NCBI RefSeq assembly: GCF_028290105.1
Contig: NZ_JAQGKL010000037.1
Span: 40,194 to 104,193 of the forward strand
DNA: 64,000 bases
Reading direction: 5' to 3'
From: Methylobacterium sp.
GTDB lineage: Bacteria > Pseudomonadota > Alphaproteobacteria > Rhizobiales > Beijerinckiaceae
Shown: positions 51,638-62,580 of the stretch, piece by piece
Layout: each line of letters opens with the position of its first letter
How positions within the stretch are numbered: the stretch's first letter is position 1
Notes under the pieces: generated by a model
What the model was told of the DNA's origin: nothing
The model's input: the letters and a program-made list of their open reading frames with translations, nothing else
Database searches by the model: none
Position numbers and translations under genes: made by a program

Positions 51638-53824
51638 ATGCCCCGCGCGTCCCGTCGCCCCCGATCTCCCCTCAGCGGCCGACATCGCCGGCTGGCGGGT
51701 GGCGCGCTCTGGCTTCTCTCCGGCGGCGCGTCCCTCGCTCAGGAGGCGGCAACGTCCGGCGTCACCCTCGACGAGCTCAGCGTCGCGGGTCTCGGCAACG
51801 GCCTCGCCACCATCGGCTACCAGCCCAAGCGCACGACCTTCGGGGCCGGGGCCGACACCGCGATCCTCGATACGCCCGCCAACATCGCCGTGGTCTCGGC
51901 CCAGGTGCTGCGCGACCAGCGCGTGCTCTCGCTCGACGAGGCCCTGCGCAACGTCAGCGGCATCGCCCAGACCAACAGCGTCGGCGGCACGCAGGAGGCG
52001 GTGGTGCGGCGCGGCTTCGGCACCTTCCGCGACGATTCGATCCTGCGAGACGGCCGCCGCACGGTGCTGCAGCAGAATTTCAGCTACGACATCGAGCGCG
52101 TCGAGGTGCTCAAAGGCCCCGCCTCGCTCCTCTACGGCATCACCGATCCGGGCGGGCTCATCAACCTCGTCTCGAAGCGCCCCGAGTTCACGCCGCACGG
52201 CTCGCTCAACCTCACGAGCACCAGCTTCGGCGGCGGCCTCGTGCAGGGCGACCTTACCGGTCCGGTGGAGGGCACCAATCTCGCCTACCGAATGGTGGCC
52301 GATGTCCAGAGCACCGATTACTGGCGCAATTTCGGGCATTTCAGCCGGCAGGTCGTGGCGCCCTCGCTCACCTGGAAGGGCGACGACACCACCGTCACGG
52401 TGGGCTACGAATTCTCGCATTACCGGGTGCCCTACGACCGCGGCACGATCTTCGACCCGCGCACCGGTCGCCCCCTCGCGGTGCCACGCGACCGCCGCTT
52501 CGACGAGCGGTCGAGCCGGCACGAGGCCACCAGCCATCTCGCCACCCTCGACGTCGACCACCGCTTCGACAACGATTGGCGCCTGCACTTCGGCTACAGC
52601 TACTCGCAGCTCGGCTACGACGAGGACCAGATCCGCCCGGTCACCTTCTTGCCTACGACGGGCCTCCTGACGCGCCGGGCCGACGGCACCCGCAACGCCG
52701 ATTTCAGCGCCCATGTCGCCCGCCTCGACCTGACGGGCAGCTTCGACACCTTCGGCCTGCGCCACGACCTGCTGGCGGGCGTGACCTACGAAGACATCAG
52801 CTACAACCGGCCGGACATCATCCGGGGGCCGAACCGGACTGGGTTCAACCCGTTCGCGCCGGTCTACGGCAATCTCGCCACGGTGCCGGTGATTTCGGTG
52901 CCCGACAGCAACCTGCGCGAGCGGCTGTCCAACACCAGCCTCTACCTGCAGGATTCGCTGCACCTGACCGACCAGTGGATCCTGGTGGCGGGCGTCAGCG
53001 CCCAGATCTTCGACCAGTTCGCCAGCAAGGGCACCCCGGCGGTGACCTATGTCGACATCGACGGGGTGCGGGCGCTGCCGCGCGTCGGTCTCGTCTACAA
53101 GCTGGCTCCCAACCTCTCGCTCTACGGAAGCTATTCGCAGTCGTTCAAGCCGAACTCGTCCTTCGCCAACGTCGTCGTCTCGCTGCCGCCGGAGGAGGGC
53201 GAGGCGTTCGAGGTCGGCGTGAAGGCGGATGTGGCCGCCGGGCTCACGGTGACGGGCGCGATGTTCGACATCGACAAGTCGAACGTCGTCGTCACGCAGG
53301 TGATCAACGGCCTCACCGTGGCGAGCACAGCCGGCAAGGTTCGCTCGCGCGGGTTCGAACTCGACATCGCCGGCCAGATCCTGCCCGATTGGGCGGTGAT
53401 CGCCAGCTACGCATTCACCCAGGCGCAGGTCACCGACGATCCGGTACTGGCGGGCAAACAATTGCTCAACACGCCGCGCGTCACCGCCTCGGCCTTCCTC
53501 ACCCATCAGTTCGGCGCCGTCGCGGAGGCCGCGGAGTTCGGTTCCACGCGCCTCGGCCCGGGCTTCCTTGAGGCGGGCTTCGGCGCGCGCTATGTCGGCG
53601 CCCGGCCAGGGGATGCCACCAACACCTTCAAGCTGCCCGAATACGTCGTCTGCGATGCGTTCCTCGCCTACAACACCCAGGTGAATGGCTTGCCGACCAC
53701 CCTTCAGCTCAACCTCAAGAACCTGTTCGACCGGACCTATTATCCGTCCTCGGGCGGCAGCAACCTGCTGGTGGCCGTAGGTGAACCCTTCCAGGCCCTC
53801 GTCACCGCGCGGGTGGCGTGGTGA
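51638..53824 (+). CDS. TonB-dependent siderophore receptor
   Basis: Plug domain VLSLDEALRNVSGIAQTNSVGGTQEAVVRRGFG; VLKGPASLLYGITDPGGLINLVSKRP; C-terminal aromatic strand. Confidence 0.93.
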   Translation: MPRASRRPRSPLSGRHRRLAGGALWLLSGGASLAQEAATSGVTLDELSVAGLGNGLATIGYQPKRTTFGAGADTAILDTPANIAVVSAQVLRDQRVLSLDEALRNVSGIAQTNSVGGTQEAVVRRGFGTFRDDSILRDGRRTVLQQNFSYDIERVEVLKGPASLLYGITDPGGLINLVSKRPEFTPHGSLNLTSTSFGGGLVQGDLTGPVEGTNLAYRMVADVQSTDYWRNFGHFSRQVVAPSLTWKGDDTTVTVGYEFSHYRVPYDRGTIFDPRTGRPLAVPRDRRFDERSSRHEATSHLATLDVDHRFDNDWRLHFGYSYSQLGYDEDQIRPVTFLPTTGLLTRRADGTRNADFSAHVARLDLTGSFDTFGLRHDLLAGVTYEDISYNRPDIIRGPNRTGFNPFAPVYGNLATVPVISVPDSNLRERLSNTSLYLQDSLHLTDQWILVAGVSAQIFDQFASKGTPAVTYVDIDGVRALPRVGLVYKLAPNLSLYGSYSQSFKPNSSFANVVVSLPPEEGEAFEVGVKADVAAGLTVTGAMFDIDKSNVVVTQVINGLTVASTAGKVRSRGFELDIAGQILPDWAVIASYAFTQAQVTDDPVLAGKQLLNTPRVTASAFLTHQFGAVAEAAEFGSTRLGPGFLEAGFGARYVGARPGDATNTFKLPEYVVCDAFLAYNTQVNGLPTTLQLNLKNLFDRTYYPSSGGSNLLVAVGEPFQALVTARVAW

Positions 53825-55086
53825 AGCGCCTGCGCGCCGTCCTGTTCCAGCTCCATTGGCTCCTGGGGCTCGGCGCCGGCCTCGTCCTGTCGGTGGCGGG
53901 GGTGACGGGCGCGCTCCTGAGCTACGAGAACGCCATCGGCGAGGCCTTCGATGCGGACCTGATCCAGGTTGCCGCGCACGCCGAGGACACGCTCTCCCCA
54001 GACGCGCTTCTCGCCCGCTTCCGGGCCCAGCGGTCCGACATCGTCGCGAACCTGACCCTCTCGTCCGAGCCCGGCACGGCAGCGACGGTGCGCCTCGGGC
54101 GCGACCCCGCCACGGGCCAGCGCCCGCCCTCGCTCTACCTCGACCCCCATGACGGCACGGTGCGGGGCGCGGCGCGAACGGAAGAGGTCTTCTCCACCAT
54201 CCGGCGCCTGCACCGCTGGCTGCTCCTGCCGGGAGACGGCAAGGGTTGGGGCCGGACCCTGACGGGCGCCAGCGTGTTCGCGCTCCTCGTGCTTCTCTGC
54301 ACCGGGCTTTATCTGCGCTGGCCGAAGGTGATGTCCTGGCGGATCTGGCTGAAGCCGAACCTCCGGCAATGGGGCCGCCCGACCTACTGGTCGCTGCATT
54401 CGGTCGCCGGCACCTGGGTCCTGCCGGTCTATCTCGTCATCGCGCTCAGCGGCCTGTGGTGGTCCTATGACGGGTTTCGCGAGGTCGCCAACACCCTCCT
54501 GACCGGCGGCGAGACCACCGGCAGGGTCGCGGATGCCAAGCCGGCGGCTCAGGAGACAAGACCCGCGGCGGCCCAGGAGAACAAGGCGGGTGGCCGGAAG
54601 GACGCCGCGACGCGGGCCGAGGGCGCGACCCGGCCTGGACGTCGCGAGGAGGGCCTGGCTGGCCCCGGCGCGCCGTCCCTCGACACGGCCTGGGCGGCCT
54701 TCCGAGCGGCCGACGCCGGCCAGTTTACCCGCGCCACCCTGATGCTGCCGGCGGGCTTTGCCGGCCCCGTGCGCATCCGCTCCGAGAACCGGAACGGCTG
54801 GCGCGACGACACCCGGATCGAGGCCGCGACCGGGCGCATCCTCGCACGCGAGGTCGGCGCGGAGCGGCCCCTCGGCGCGCGCATCGCCGCCAACATGCTC
54901 GACGTGCACAGCGGGCGCATCTTCGGCGTGCTCGGGCCGCCGGTGTTCCTCGTGGCAGCGCTGCTGATGCCGCTCTTCCTGGTCACCGGGTTGCTGCTCT
55001 ATCTCGGGCGCCGCGCCGCCACGGCCCGGCGGCGGGCAGCGCCCGCTGGCCCGCGGGCCGTGACGCCCGTGCGCTTGACCCCCTGA
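53821..55086 (+). CDS. PepSY-associated TM protein (iron uptake/reductase-like)
   Basis: HWLLGLGAGLVLSVAGVTGALLSYENAI; RRLHRWLLL; SLHSVAGTWVLPVYLVIALSGLWWSY; LDVHSGRIFG; overlaps TBDR stop. Confidence 0.88.
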   Translation: MKRLRAVLFQLHWLLGLGAGLVLSVAGVTGALLSYENAIGEAFDADLIQVAAHAEDTLSPDALLARFRAQRSDIVANLTLSSEPGTAATVRLGRDPATGQRPPSLYLDPHDGTVRGAARTEEVFSTIRRLHRWLLLPGDGKGWGRTLTGASVFALLVLLCTGLYLRWPKVMSWRIWLKPNLRQWGRPTYWSLHSVAGTWVLPVYLVIALSGLWWSYDGFREVANTLLTGGETTGRVADAKPAAQETRPAAAQENKAGGRKDAATRAEGATRPGRREEGLAGPGAPSLDTAWAAFRAADAGQFTRATLMLPAGFAGPVRIRSENRNGWRDDTRIEAATGRILAREVGAERPLGARIAANMLDVHSGRIFGVLGPPVFLVAALLMPLFLVTGLLLYLGRRAATARRRAAPAGPRAVTPVRLTP

Positions 55087-55166
55087 GCGGTTTTCGACAG
55101 GTTCCGCCGCCACAGAACCACGACCCGGCCCGTGCCGCGTCCGGCACCCGCAACTCCCGAGCTCCG

Positions 55167-56180
55167 ATGTCGCCAGGCGACGAACCCGCCGTCCCGCCCG
55201 CCGCATCCCCGCAGGCGCCGGCCTTCACGATCTGCCGCGCGGACGAGGCGGTGCCGCCGGCCATCGCCGGGGCCATCGCGGCGATCGGGAATTTCGACGG
55301 GGTGCATCTCGGCCACCGCGCGCTGATCGCGGCGGTGCGCGAGACCGCGCGTGGCGCCGGCCGGCCGGCGGTGGCGCTCACCTTCGAGCCGCATCCGCGC
55401 GCCTATTTCGCGCCCCACCTCCCCATGTTCCGCCTGACCGACGCAAGCGCCAAGGAGGTCGTCTTCGCCCATCTCGGCCTCGACGGGCTGATCGTGCGCC
55501 GCTTCGACGCGACGCTGGCGGGCACCGGCGCGCGGGACTTCGTCGAGGGATTGCTGGTGCGCGATCTCGGCGTCTCGGGCGTCGTCATCGGCCACGACTT
55601 CCACTTCGGCCGGGGCCGCGAGGGCACGCCGGCGGTGCTCGCCGACCTCTGCGCGCAGGCGGGCCTGATCTGCCGCATCATTCCCCCCGTCGCCCTGGCG
55701 GCGGATGCCGAGCCGGTCTCGTCGAGCGCGATCCGGGCGGCCCTCGCGGAGGGCGCGGTGGCGCGGGCCAATGCGCTGCTGGGCTACCGCTGGTTCGTGT
55801 CCGGCGAGGTCCGCCACGGCGACAAGCGCGGGCGCACCCTCGGCTACCCCACCGCCAACGTGGCGCTCGCCGATTGCGGCCTCGCCCACGGCATCTACGC
55901 GGTGCGGGTGCGCCTGCCCGGCGGGCGCATCCGGGACGGGGTCGCGAGCTACGGCCGGCGCCCGACCTTCGACGACGGCGCGCCGCTCCTCGAGGTCAAT
56001 CTGTTCGACTTCTCCGGGGACCTCTACGGCCAGGGCATCGCGGTGGAGTTCCTGGCCTATATCCGGGGCGAGGAGCGCTTCGACGGGGCCGAGGCCCTGA
56101 TCGCCCGGATGCATCTCGATGCGGCCGAAGCCCGCCGGATCATCGCGGGAGACCCCGTCCCCTCGATGTTCGACGCCTGA
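55167..56180 (+). CDS. ribF: bifunctional riboflavin kinase/FAD synthetase
   Basis: AIGNFDGVHLGHRALI; RHGDKRGRTLGYPTANV; GVASYGRRPTFD. Confidence 0.95.
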   Translation: MSPGDEPAVPPAASPQAPAFTICRADEAVPPAIAGAIAAIGNFDGVHLGHRALIAAVRETARGAGRPAVALTFEPHPRAYFAPHLPMFRLTDASAKEVVFAHLGLDGLIVRRFDATLAGTGARDFVEGLLVRDLGVSGVVIGHDFHFGRGREGTPAVLADLCAQAGLICRIIPPVALAADAEPVSSSAIRAALAEGAVARANALLGYRWFVSGEVRHGDKRGRTLGYPTANVALADCGLAHGIYAVRVRLPGGRIRDGVASYGRRPTFDDGAPLLEVNLFDFSGDLYGQGIAVEFLAYIRGEERFDGAEALIARMHLDAAEARRIIAGDPVPSMFDA

Positions 56181-56189
56181 AGACGCGTC

Positions 56190-56741
56190 TCAATCCTCGT
56201 CGTCGTCCTCTGTCTCCGGCGTGCGGTTGGGCCAGGTCACGATGCGGTCGAGGAGTTCGTCGGCGCTGAACTCCTCCTCGTTGCCCGAGACACGTCCGCG
56301 CACGGAGATGCCGGCCTCGTGCACGCTGGCGGCGCGGCCGGAGACGAGGGGGTGCCAGGCGTAGAGGTCACGGCCCTCGCGGATCAGCCGGTAGGCGCAG
56401 GTCGGGGGCAGCCACGGGATCGTGCGCACGGCCTCGGGGGTCAGGCGCACGCAGTCGGGCACCCGCTTCTGGCGCCTCGGATAGTCGCGGCAGCGGCAGC
56501 CATGGCCGTCGAGCAGGGTGCAGCCGACATCTGTGTGGTAGACCTCCGCCGTGTCCTCGTCCTCGAGCTTGAGGAGGCAGCAGCGGCCGCAGCCGTCGCA
56601 CAGGCTCTCCCACTCGGCCGGGGACATCGCCTCCAGGCTCTTCGTGCGCCAGAACGGCGCGCGGGCGGGGCCGGTATCGGGGGGCGGGGTGTCTGAAAGG
56701 GCCGGCGGCGTCGGGGAACGCGCGGCCGAGCGGTCCCGCAT
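56190..56741 (-). CDS. YcgN/UPF0260-family cysteine cluster protein
   Basis: [57 protein letters not shown]. Confidence 0.9.
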   Translation of the reverse strand: MRDRSAARSPTPPALSDTPPPDTGPARAPFWRTKSLEAMSPAEWESLCDGCGRCCLLKLEDEDTAEVYHTDVGCTLLDGHGCRCRDYPRRQKRVPDCVRLTPEAVRTIPWLPPTCAYRLIREGRDLYAWHPLVSGRAASVHEAGISVRGRVSGNEEEFSADELLDRIVTWPNRTPETEDDDED

Positions 56742-57039
56742 CGGGAACACCTTGGGCTGGGAGCGGCGAAAAATCAGGGTGATCCGCCCCTGTGCCGCAA
56801 CGCGGAGCCGGGAGCAAGCGTTGCAACTGCGGGCGCGTCGAAAAGTCAAGTCGGCCGCGCCACCGGCGCGCCCCAATCCGGCGTCAAGGTTAAGAACAGA
56901 TGACGGCGTGCGGCGGCGGGACGCTTGCCGTACGCTTCGCATTCTCATCCAACGAAACCTCGCGGCGAAACGCGGGGCTTGGTAGGATCGTCGGGTTCGG
57001 CGCCGTGCCGGCTCCGGCTGCTCAAGGACTGGAACACAG

Positions 57040-59283
57040 GTGCGCCTGCCCAACGCGACCGCGATCACCACGCGCATCAAGCACGCCGCCCTGGCCTTCG
57101 ATGCCTGGGTGAATGCGAGCCTGTACGATGGCGGCCGTTCGGCCGGAGAGACCTACGAGCGCTTCCAGGAGCGCATGAACGCCTTTTCCGTGCGCGGCTG
57201 GAAACGCGTCGCCCTGGACCTGACCAGCGAGGCGGTGACGCTCGGCACCGGCGGCGCCGTGGTGATGCTGGCGTTGGCCCAATCGGCCTTCAACCTGACC
57301 AGCGACAACTGGCTGAAGGCCCAGGACCTCGCCGTGACCTTCCTCGACCGCTACGGCACCGAGGTCGGCCGGCGCGGGATCAAGCACGATGATTCGCTCA
57401 AGCTCGACGACTTTCCCGACATCATGATCAAGGCCCTGGTCTCGACGGAGGACCGGCGCTTCTACGAGCACTGGGGCATCGACCCGATCGGCACGGCCCG
57501 CGCCCTGGTCTCGAACTCGCGGGGCGGCGGCAACACCCAGGGCGGCTCGTCCATCACGCAGCAGCTCGCCAAGAACCTGTTCCTCACGAACGAGCGCTCG
57601 CTGGAGCGCAAGGTCAACGAGGCCTTCCTGGCGCTCTGGCTGGAGAGCCACCTCAGCAAGAACGAGATCCTCAAGCTCTACCTCGACCGAGCCTATATGG
57701 GCGGCGGCACCTTCGGCGCCGTGGCGGCGGCGGATTATTATTTCGGCAAGCCGTTGAAGGACATCAGCCTCGCTGAGGCCGCGATGCTGGCCGGCCTGTT
57801 CAAGGCCCCGACGAAATACGCGCCGCACGTGAACCTGCCGGCGGCCCGCGCCCGCGCGGCCGACGTGCTGCACAACATGGTGGAGGCCGGCTTCGTCACC
57901 GAAGGCCAGATCCAGACCGCTCTGCGCAACCCCGCCACCCCGGTGACCCGCACCCGCGACATCACGGCCGACTACTACCTCGACTGGGCGTTCGGCGAGA
58001 TCAAGCAGATGGCCGATGCGGGCCGCTTCCGCAGCGACCGCGTGCTCACGGTGAAGACCCCCCTCGACCTCACCATCCAGCGCAAGGCCGACGAGGTCGT
58101 GCAGGGCACCCTGCGCCGCCTCGGCGAGCAGTACGAGGTGGACGAGGCCGCCATGGTGATCCTCGATCCGGACGGTGCGCTTCGCGCCATGGTCGGCGGC
58201 GCCGATTACGGCGAGAGCCAGTTCAACCGCGCCACCGATGCGCTGCGCCAGCCCGGGTCGTCGTTCAAGCCATACGTCTACGCCGCCGGTCTCGCATCCG
58301 GGCTGTACCGCCCCGATACCCGGGTGGTCGACCGGCCGGTCTGCATCGGCAACTGGTGCCCGCAGAATTACGGGCGCTCGTTCTCCGGCGCCACGACGCT
58401 GACCGTGGCGGTCGCCAAATCCATCAACACCATCCCGATCCAGGTCTCGATCGCGCTCGGCAAGGCCATGGGCATCTCCCACGAGGCCCGGGCCGCGGCC
58501 GCCGGGCGCAAGAAGATCATCGAGATGGCGCACGCCATGGGCATCACCACGCAGCTGACGGATTCCGTCTCGCTGCCCATCGGCTCGGCCGAGGTGAACG
58601 TCATCGACCAGGCGGCCGGCTACGCGGTGTTCGCCAATGGCGGTCGCAAGGCCAAGCCCTACGCCGCGATGGAGGTGAAGAACTCCTCCGGTGAGGTGAT
58701 CTACCGCCACGCCGACGAACGGGTGGAGCAAGTGCTCTCGACCCAGGTGGTCGCCGACATGAACTTCATGCTGACCAAGGTGGTCGAGGAGGGCACCGGC
58801 AAGCGGGCGGCGCTGGAAGGCATCAAGGTCGCGGGCAAGTCCGGCACCACGAACGCCTATCGCGACGCCTGGTTCGTCGGCTACACGGGCAATTACGTGG
58901 GCGCCGTCTGGTTCGGCAACGACGACCACACCTCCACGAACAAGATGACCGGCGGCTCGCTCCCCGCCATGACCTGGCACGACGTGATGGAGGTCGCCCA
59001 CCAGGGTATCGAGCTCAAGCCCATGCCGGGTCTGAAGGACCCGGGGCGTGCAGTGGCGCAGGCGAGCCCGACCGCCGCGCCCGTCAACGCGGCGGCGAGT
59101 GCCGCCGGCAAGCTGTCGCGTCGCTCCTTCGAGGTCATCGGCAGCATGAACGGCCTGTTCCGGCAGGTCGAGAAGGCTGCGGAGAAGGCGCCCGAGAAAT
59201 CCTCCGGCCTCCGGCCGCTGCGTGCACCGGGCGCCGTCGCGGACGGGACGCGTCAAGCCGACGGCCGCATCGGCATCCCGTAA
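57040..59283 (+). CDS. class A penicillin-binding protein 1A
   Basis: Transglycosylase [29 protein letters not shown]; transpeptidase [31 protein letters not shown] start. Confidence 0.93.
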   Translation: MRLPNATAITTRIKHAALAFDAWVNASLYDGGRSAGETYERFQERMNAFSVRGWKRVALDLTSEAVTLGTGGAVVMLALAQSAFNLTSDNWLKAQDLAVTFLDRYGTEVGRRGIKHDDSLKLDDFPDIMIKALVSTEDRRFYEHWGIDPIGTARALVSNSRGGGNTQGGSSITQQLAKNLFLTNERSLERKVNEAFLALWLESHLSKNEILKLYLDRAYMGGGTFGAVAAADYYFGKPLKDISLAEAAMLAGLFKAPTKYAPHVNLPAARARAADVLHNMVEAGFVTEGQIQTALRNPATPVTRTRDITADYYLDWAFGEIKQMADAGRFRSDRVLTVKTPLDLTIQRKADEVVQGTLRRLGEQYEVDEAAMVILDPDGALRAMVGGADYGESQFNRATDALRQPGSSFKPYVYAAGLASGLYRPDTRVVDRPVCIGNWCPQNYGRSFSGATTLTVAVAKSINTIPIQVSIALGKAMGISHEARAAAAGRKKIIEMAHAMGITTQLTDSVSLPIGSAEVNVIDQAAGYAVFANGGRKAKPYAAMEVKNSSGEVIYRHADERVEQVLSTQVVADMNFMLTKVVEEGTGKRAALEGIKVAGKSGTTNAYRDAWFVGYTGNYVGAVWFGNDDHTSTNKMTGGSLPAMTWHDVMEVAHQGIELKPMPGLKDPGRAVAQASPTAAPVNAAASAAGKLSRRSFEVIGSMNGLFRQVEKAAEKAPEKSSGLRPLRAPGAVADGTRQADGRIGIP

Positions 59284-59307
59284 CCCGCACGCCTGTAACC
59301 ACCCACC

Positions 59308-60036
59308 ATGCGCATGACATTGGCCGAGACGGTCGCGCGGTTGCGCCCGGCCCAGACCCGAACGCCATCCCCCGAATCCCGGAGTGCCGATGGCTCACGG
59401 CCCCGCTCCGGCCGGGGCCTGGCGGCAGCCCTGCGCGGCGGGGTCCGGCGCGCCTCCACCGTTACCCTCGTCCTCTACGCCCTGGCGCTTGGCGTCGGGA
59501 TCGGGCTCGCCACCGCCGATTACGCCACCCGGGGCGGCTATCCCTTCGGGGGCGTGCGCGTCGCTGCCTGGACGGCGTGGCCGAAGGTCGGCTCGCCCGG
59601 GGCGGACCCCTATGCCCGCGCGGTCAATGCCCGCCGGGGCGAAATACCCCTGACGATCGGCGAGGGCATGCTGCTCACCGCCGACCGTGACGATTCCGGC
59701 CGGGCCCTCGACGCCGCCTGCACCTACGCGGTGGCCGGCGTGACGCCGCCCGCCCGGGCCTGGACGCTGACCGTGGCCGGGCATGGCGCTTCGGATCCGG
59801 CACGTCCTCCGATGCGCACGGGCTTCACCGCCACCGAGATCCTGCGCGAGACCGACGGACGCTTCGTGATCGCGCTCTCGCCCGAAGTGCAGCCGGGCAA
59901 CTGGCTGCCGATGCCGCCCGCGCGGGGCGCCGTGCGCCTGGCGCTGCGCCTCTACGACACCCCGGTGGCGGCGAGCGCGGGCAATCTCGACCGCTCGGCC
60001 GTGCCGGCGATCACCCGGACGGGATGCGCCGCATGA
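59308..60036 (+). CDS. DUF1214-domain protein
   Basis: ARRGEIPLTIGEGMLLTADRDDSGRALDAACTYAVAG; paired with DUF1254-like gene. Confidence 0.75.
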   Translation: MRMTLAETVARLRPAQTRTPSPESRSADGSRPRSGRGLAAALRGGVRRASTVTLVLYALALGVGIGLATADYATRGGYPFGGVRVAAWTAWPKVGSPGADPYARAVNARRGEIPLTIGEGMLLTADRDDSGRALDAACTYAVAGVTPPARAWTLTVAGHGASDPARPPMRTGFTATEILRETDGRFVIALSPEVQPGNWLPMPPARGAVRLALRLYDTPVAASAGNLDRSAVPAITRTGCAA

Positions 60037-60632
60037 GCCCGCGCGGCCGCTTTCTCGTGGCGACCCTGTCGGGCCTGGTGCTGGCCGGGCTCGTGCACGT
60101 CGTCGTCGTCCTGCTGATTCCCCGCCTGTCGGAGACCGACGCCTTGCCGCGGGCGCGGACGGAGGAGGCTCTCGACCATCCGGTGCCGGTCAAGTCCGTC
60201 GCCGGCGGCGAGGTCACGGCCACCGCCGAGGCCTGGCTGCCCGTTCCCGACCCGTCGGTCGCTGTCGGTCTCTGCGCCTACGATCTGGCGGACGGCCCGA
60301 TGCGCGTCTCCGCCCGGACAGGCCCGCTGATGATGTCGCTGGCGGTGCATGGGCGCCGTGGCGCCTTCTATGCGGTGACAGACCAGGCGGCGGTACGCGG
60401 CGCCCTCGATCTCGTGGTGCTCACCCGCGCCCAGTACGACGAGGCGCTCGCCAACGCCGACGAGGACGAGGTCAGCCACGATGTCCGCATCGTGGCGCCG
60501 GATTCCAAGGGATACGTGGTGGTGCGGGTGATCGCGGCGCTGCCGAGCCAGCGTCCGGCCGCCGATGCAGCGGTCCAGGCGGTCTCCTGCACCGTCGACA
60601 GCCCGGCCGAGGATTCCAAGCCGGGCGGCTGA
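60033..60632 (+). CDS. DUF1254-domain membrane-anchored protein
   Basis: N-terminal TM; GLCAYDLADGPMRVSARTGPLMMSLAVHGRRGAFYAVTDQAA; ATGA overlap with upstream gene. Confidence 0.75.
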   Translation: MSPRGRFLVATLSGLVLAGLVHVVVVLLIPRLSETDALPRARTEEALDHPVPVKSVAGGEVTATAEAWLPVPDPSVAVGLCAYDLADGPMRVSARTGPLMMSLAVHGRRGAFYAVTDQAAVRGALDLVVLTRAQYDEALANADEDEVSHDVRIVAPDSKGYVVVRVIAALPSQRPAADAAVQAVSCTVDSPAEDSKPGG

Positions 60633-60648
60633 CCCGCGGGCTCGATCG

Positions 60649-61458
60649 TTAGTATTTCGCCACGATGGGCTTCGACGCGGCGGCCACCTCGACCTCCGGC
60701 ACGAGCCCGCAGCGCGCTTCAGCCTCCGGCGGCACCAATGGGTCGAGGATGGGCCGGCGGCCGTCGAGGGCCGCCAGCGTGCGCTCCACCGTCACCGCCT
60801 CCGGGCCCGGGACCTCGATGAGGAGATGCTCCAGGGCATAGCGGTAGCGCCCCGAGCGCAGGCCGGTCTCGAGGCGGACCCAGGCGATCAGGCACCGGTT
60901 CTCCGCCACCCGCATGGCGGCGTGACGGATGTCGTGGTCGTCCAGCGCCTTGACGAAGGGCAGGCTGCGCAGGCGCAGGGCATCGGCCTCCTTGACCCGT
61001 GCCGCCAGGGCGGCGAATTGCGGGATCAGGCGGGCATCCGCGCCGATATCCTCCGACAGCCGGCGATAACGCGAGACCGGCGAGCGGAAGGCCCCGTCCA
61101 TCAGCGTATCGTGGTAGGCGGCGGGATCGGATGAGCGCCAGTTCGGCGGCAGCAGGCGGCTGCGGGTCAGGTTGGCCAGCAGGTCGGTGAAGGCGTCGCG
61201 CCCGGCCGACGGCATCAGGAAGCGCCACGCTCGGTCGCGCAGGGTCCGTTCGTCGTCCGTGAGGGGAAAGTCCGAGGCCGGTTCCTCGCGCTCGCGCGCG
61301 GCCAGGGTCCCGGTGGTCTCCACGAGGCTGTTCCAGGCGCTCGCCTTCGGGCGCCCGAAATCGCCTTCCTGCGCGCATCCGGCGAGCAGCACCAGCAGGG
61401 CGACGGGAAACAGGCGAGCGGGCGCGGCGGAGCGGCTGGGTCTGCAGATCGGCGACAT
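60649..61458 (-). CDS. lipoprotein of unknown function
   Basis: Lipobox LLVLLAGCAQ; no recognised domain. Confidence 0.7.
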   Translation of the reverse strand: MSPICRPSRSAAPARLFPVALLVLLAGCAQEGDFGRPKASAWNSLVETTGTLAAREREEPASDFPLTDDERTLRDRAWRFLMPSAGRDAFTDLLANLTRSRLLPPNWRSSDPAAYHDTLMDGAFRSPVSRYRRLSEDIGADARLIPQFAALAARVKEADALRLRSLPFVKALDDHDIRHAAMRVAENRCLIAWVRLETGLRSGRYRYALEHLLIEVPGPEAVTVERTLAALDGRRPILDPLVPPEAEARCGLVPEVEVAAASKPIVAKY

Positions 61459-61481
61459 CCCTTCGGACCCGCGGCTCGCGA

Positions 61482-61721
61482 TCAGGACCGGCGGCGCAGA
61501 CGCGGCGCGGCGATGTCCGGCTCGGGCATGCGTTCATAGCGGACGCCCGTGAACAGCAGGATCGCGCCGCGCGGGGCCTGCTCGTCCTGGCGCCGGAACC
61601 GGCGGCCGGCGGTGGGAAACGTCACGACGGTGTTCGTCGGACGATCAGGGAGGCGCTCGATGCCTCCCAATTGTAGCGACCTGTCGGGGCTCATCGGCTC
61701 TTTTCCGATCCCATGCATCAT
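61482..61721 (-). CDS. hypothetical protein
   Basis: 80-codon ORF immediately downstream-facing the lipoprotein gene; weak. Confidence 0.4.
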   Translation of the reverse strand: MMHGIGKEPMSPDRSLQLGGIERLPDRPTNTVVTFPTAGRRFRRQDEQAPRGAILLFTGVRYERMPEPDIAAPRLRRRS

Positions 61722-61946
61722 GTGGGGCGACCCGTCATCGGGGTTCGCCACCCCCGCCTCCGGGCCGTATCGGCGTCGCGGGGGAGCCGCCGGAGATCAG
61801 CACGGCGTGGTTAACGGAATGTTGCTGCGCGTGTCCCACGTTGGGCTGCACGGGGCGGGACGATGCGCTCCGCTCGCCCGTGTCTTTCGCATCACGCGAG
61901 ATTTTCCGCATCACTTCGGCGGCTCTGGGCGGTGGCGCATGATTTG

Positions 61947-62023
61947 CATTCAGTTTTATCGCCCATGGCGGGCATTTCCTCCCTTGCACTCGGCCCCGCT
62001 CGCCCGGCGAGCGGGGCTTTTTT
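61947..62023 (+). ncRNA. candidate alpha-r8 (suhB/MmgR-type) small RNA
   Basis: Intergenic hairpin CGCC-cat-GGCG, conserved 10-mer TTTCCTCCCT (61975-61984), strong GC terminator hairpin plus T6; about 77 nt. Confidence 0.6.
61993..62023 (+). terminator. canonical intrinsic terminator
   Basis: GCCCCGCTCG-cccgg-CGAGCGGGGC followed by TTTTTT. Confidence 0.85.
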
Positions 62024-62208
62024 GCAATCCCGTGTGCGGATCGTGGGCGCCTCGTCCGCAGGACCAGCGGGAACACCTGGCCGAGCCAACGCTTGCTAAG
62101 GGCGGGGTACGCCCGATATGCCGATGGCCTTCGAGCGGGGGCTTCACGCTACGCCCCGACACCCATTCCATCCCCCATCGTTCCATTCCGAATGAAGGAC
62201 GCCGCAGC

Positions 62209-62502
62209 ATGCGCGTGTTGACCGCACGATCCACTCGCCCGGCCCTGGGCCTCCGCACCGCCCTGAAGGTCGCGCCTTTCGCCCTGCTGGTGCTGGCCGC
62301 AACCCCCGTCCAGGCCCAGCGCGAGGACCAGGGCCTTCAACTGGGTTGCGCGAACGACTATTTCCGCCTCTGTGCCGGTGTCGATCCCAACAGCCAGGAC
62401 GCCGAGCGCTGCATGGACCGCAACCGCTCGCGCCTCTCGCCGGAATGCCGGAACGCCATCGGCGACTACGACCGGCGGACCGGCGGCAAGTCGCAGAAAT
62501 AG
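62209..62502 (+). CDS. small exported cysteine-containing protein
   Basis: Signal peptide ending ATPVQAQ; LGCANDYFRLCAGVDPNSQDAERCMDRNRSRLSPECRNAI. Confidence 0.7.
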   Translation: MRVLTARSTRPALGLRTALKVAPFALLVLAATPVQAQREDQGLQLGCANDYFRLCAGVDPNSQDAERCMDRNRSRLSPECRNAIGDYDRRTGGKSQK

Positions 62503-62580
62503 GCCCAGCGCGGGGATCCGACCACGGGGTTCGGCGCCCCACGCTGGTCGGGGCCGGTTCGAGGACGGAGAGTTGAAAGC

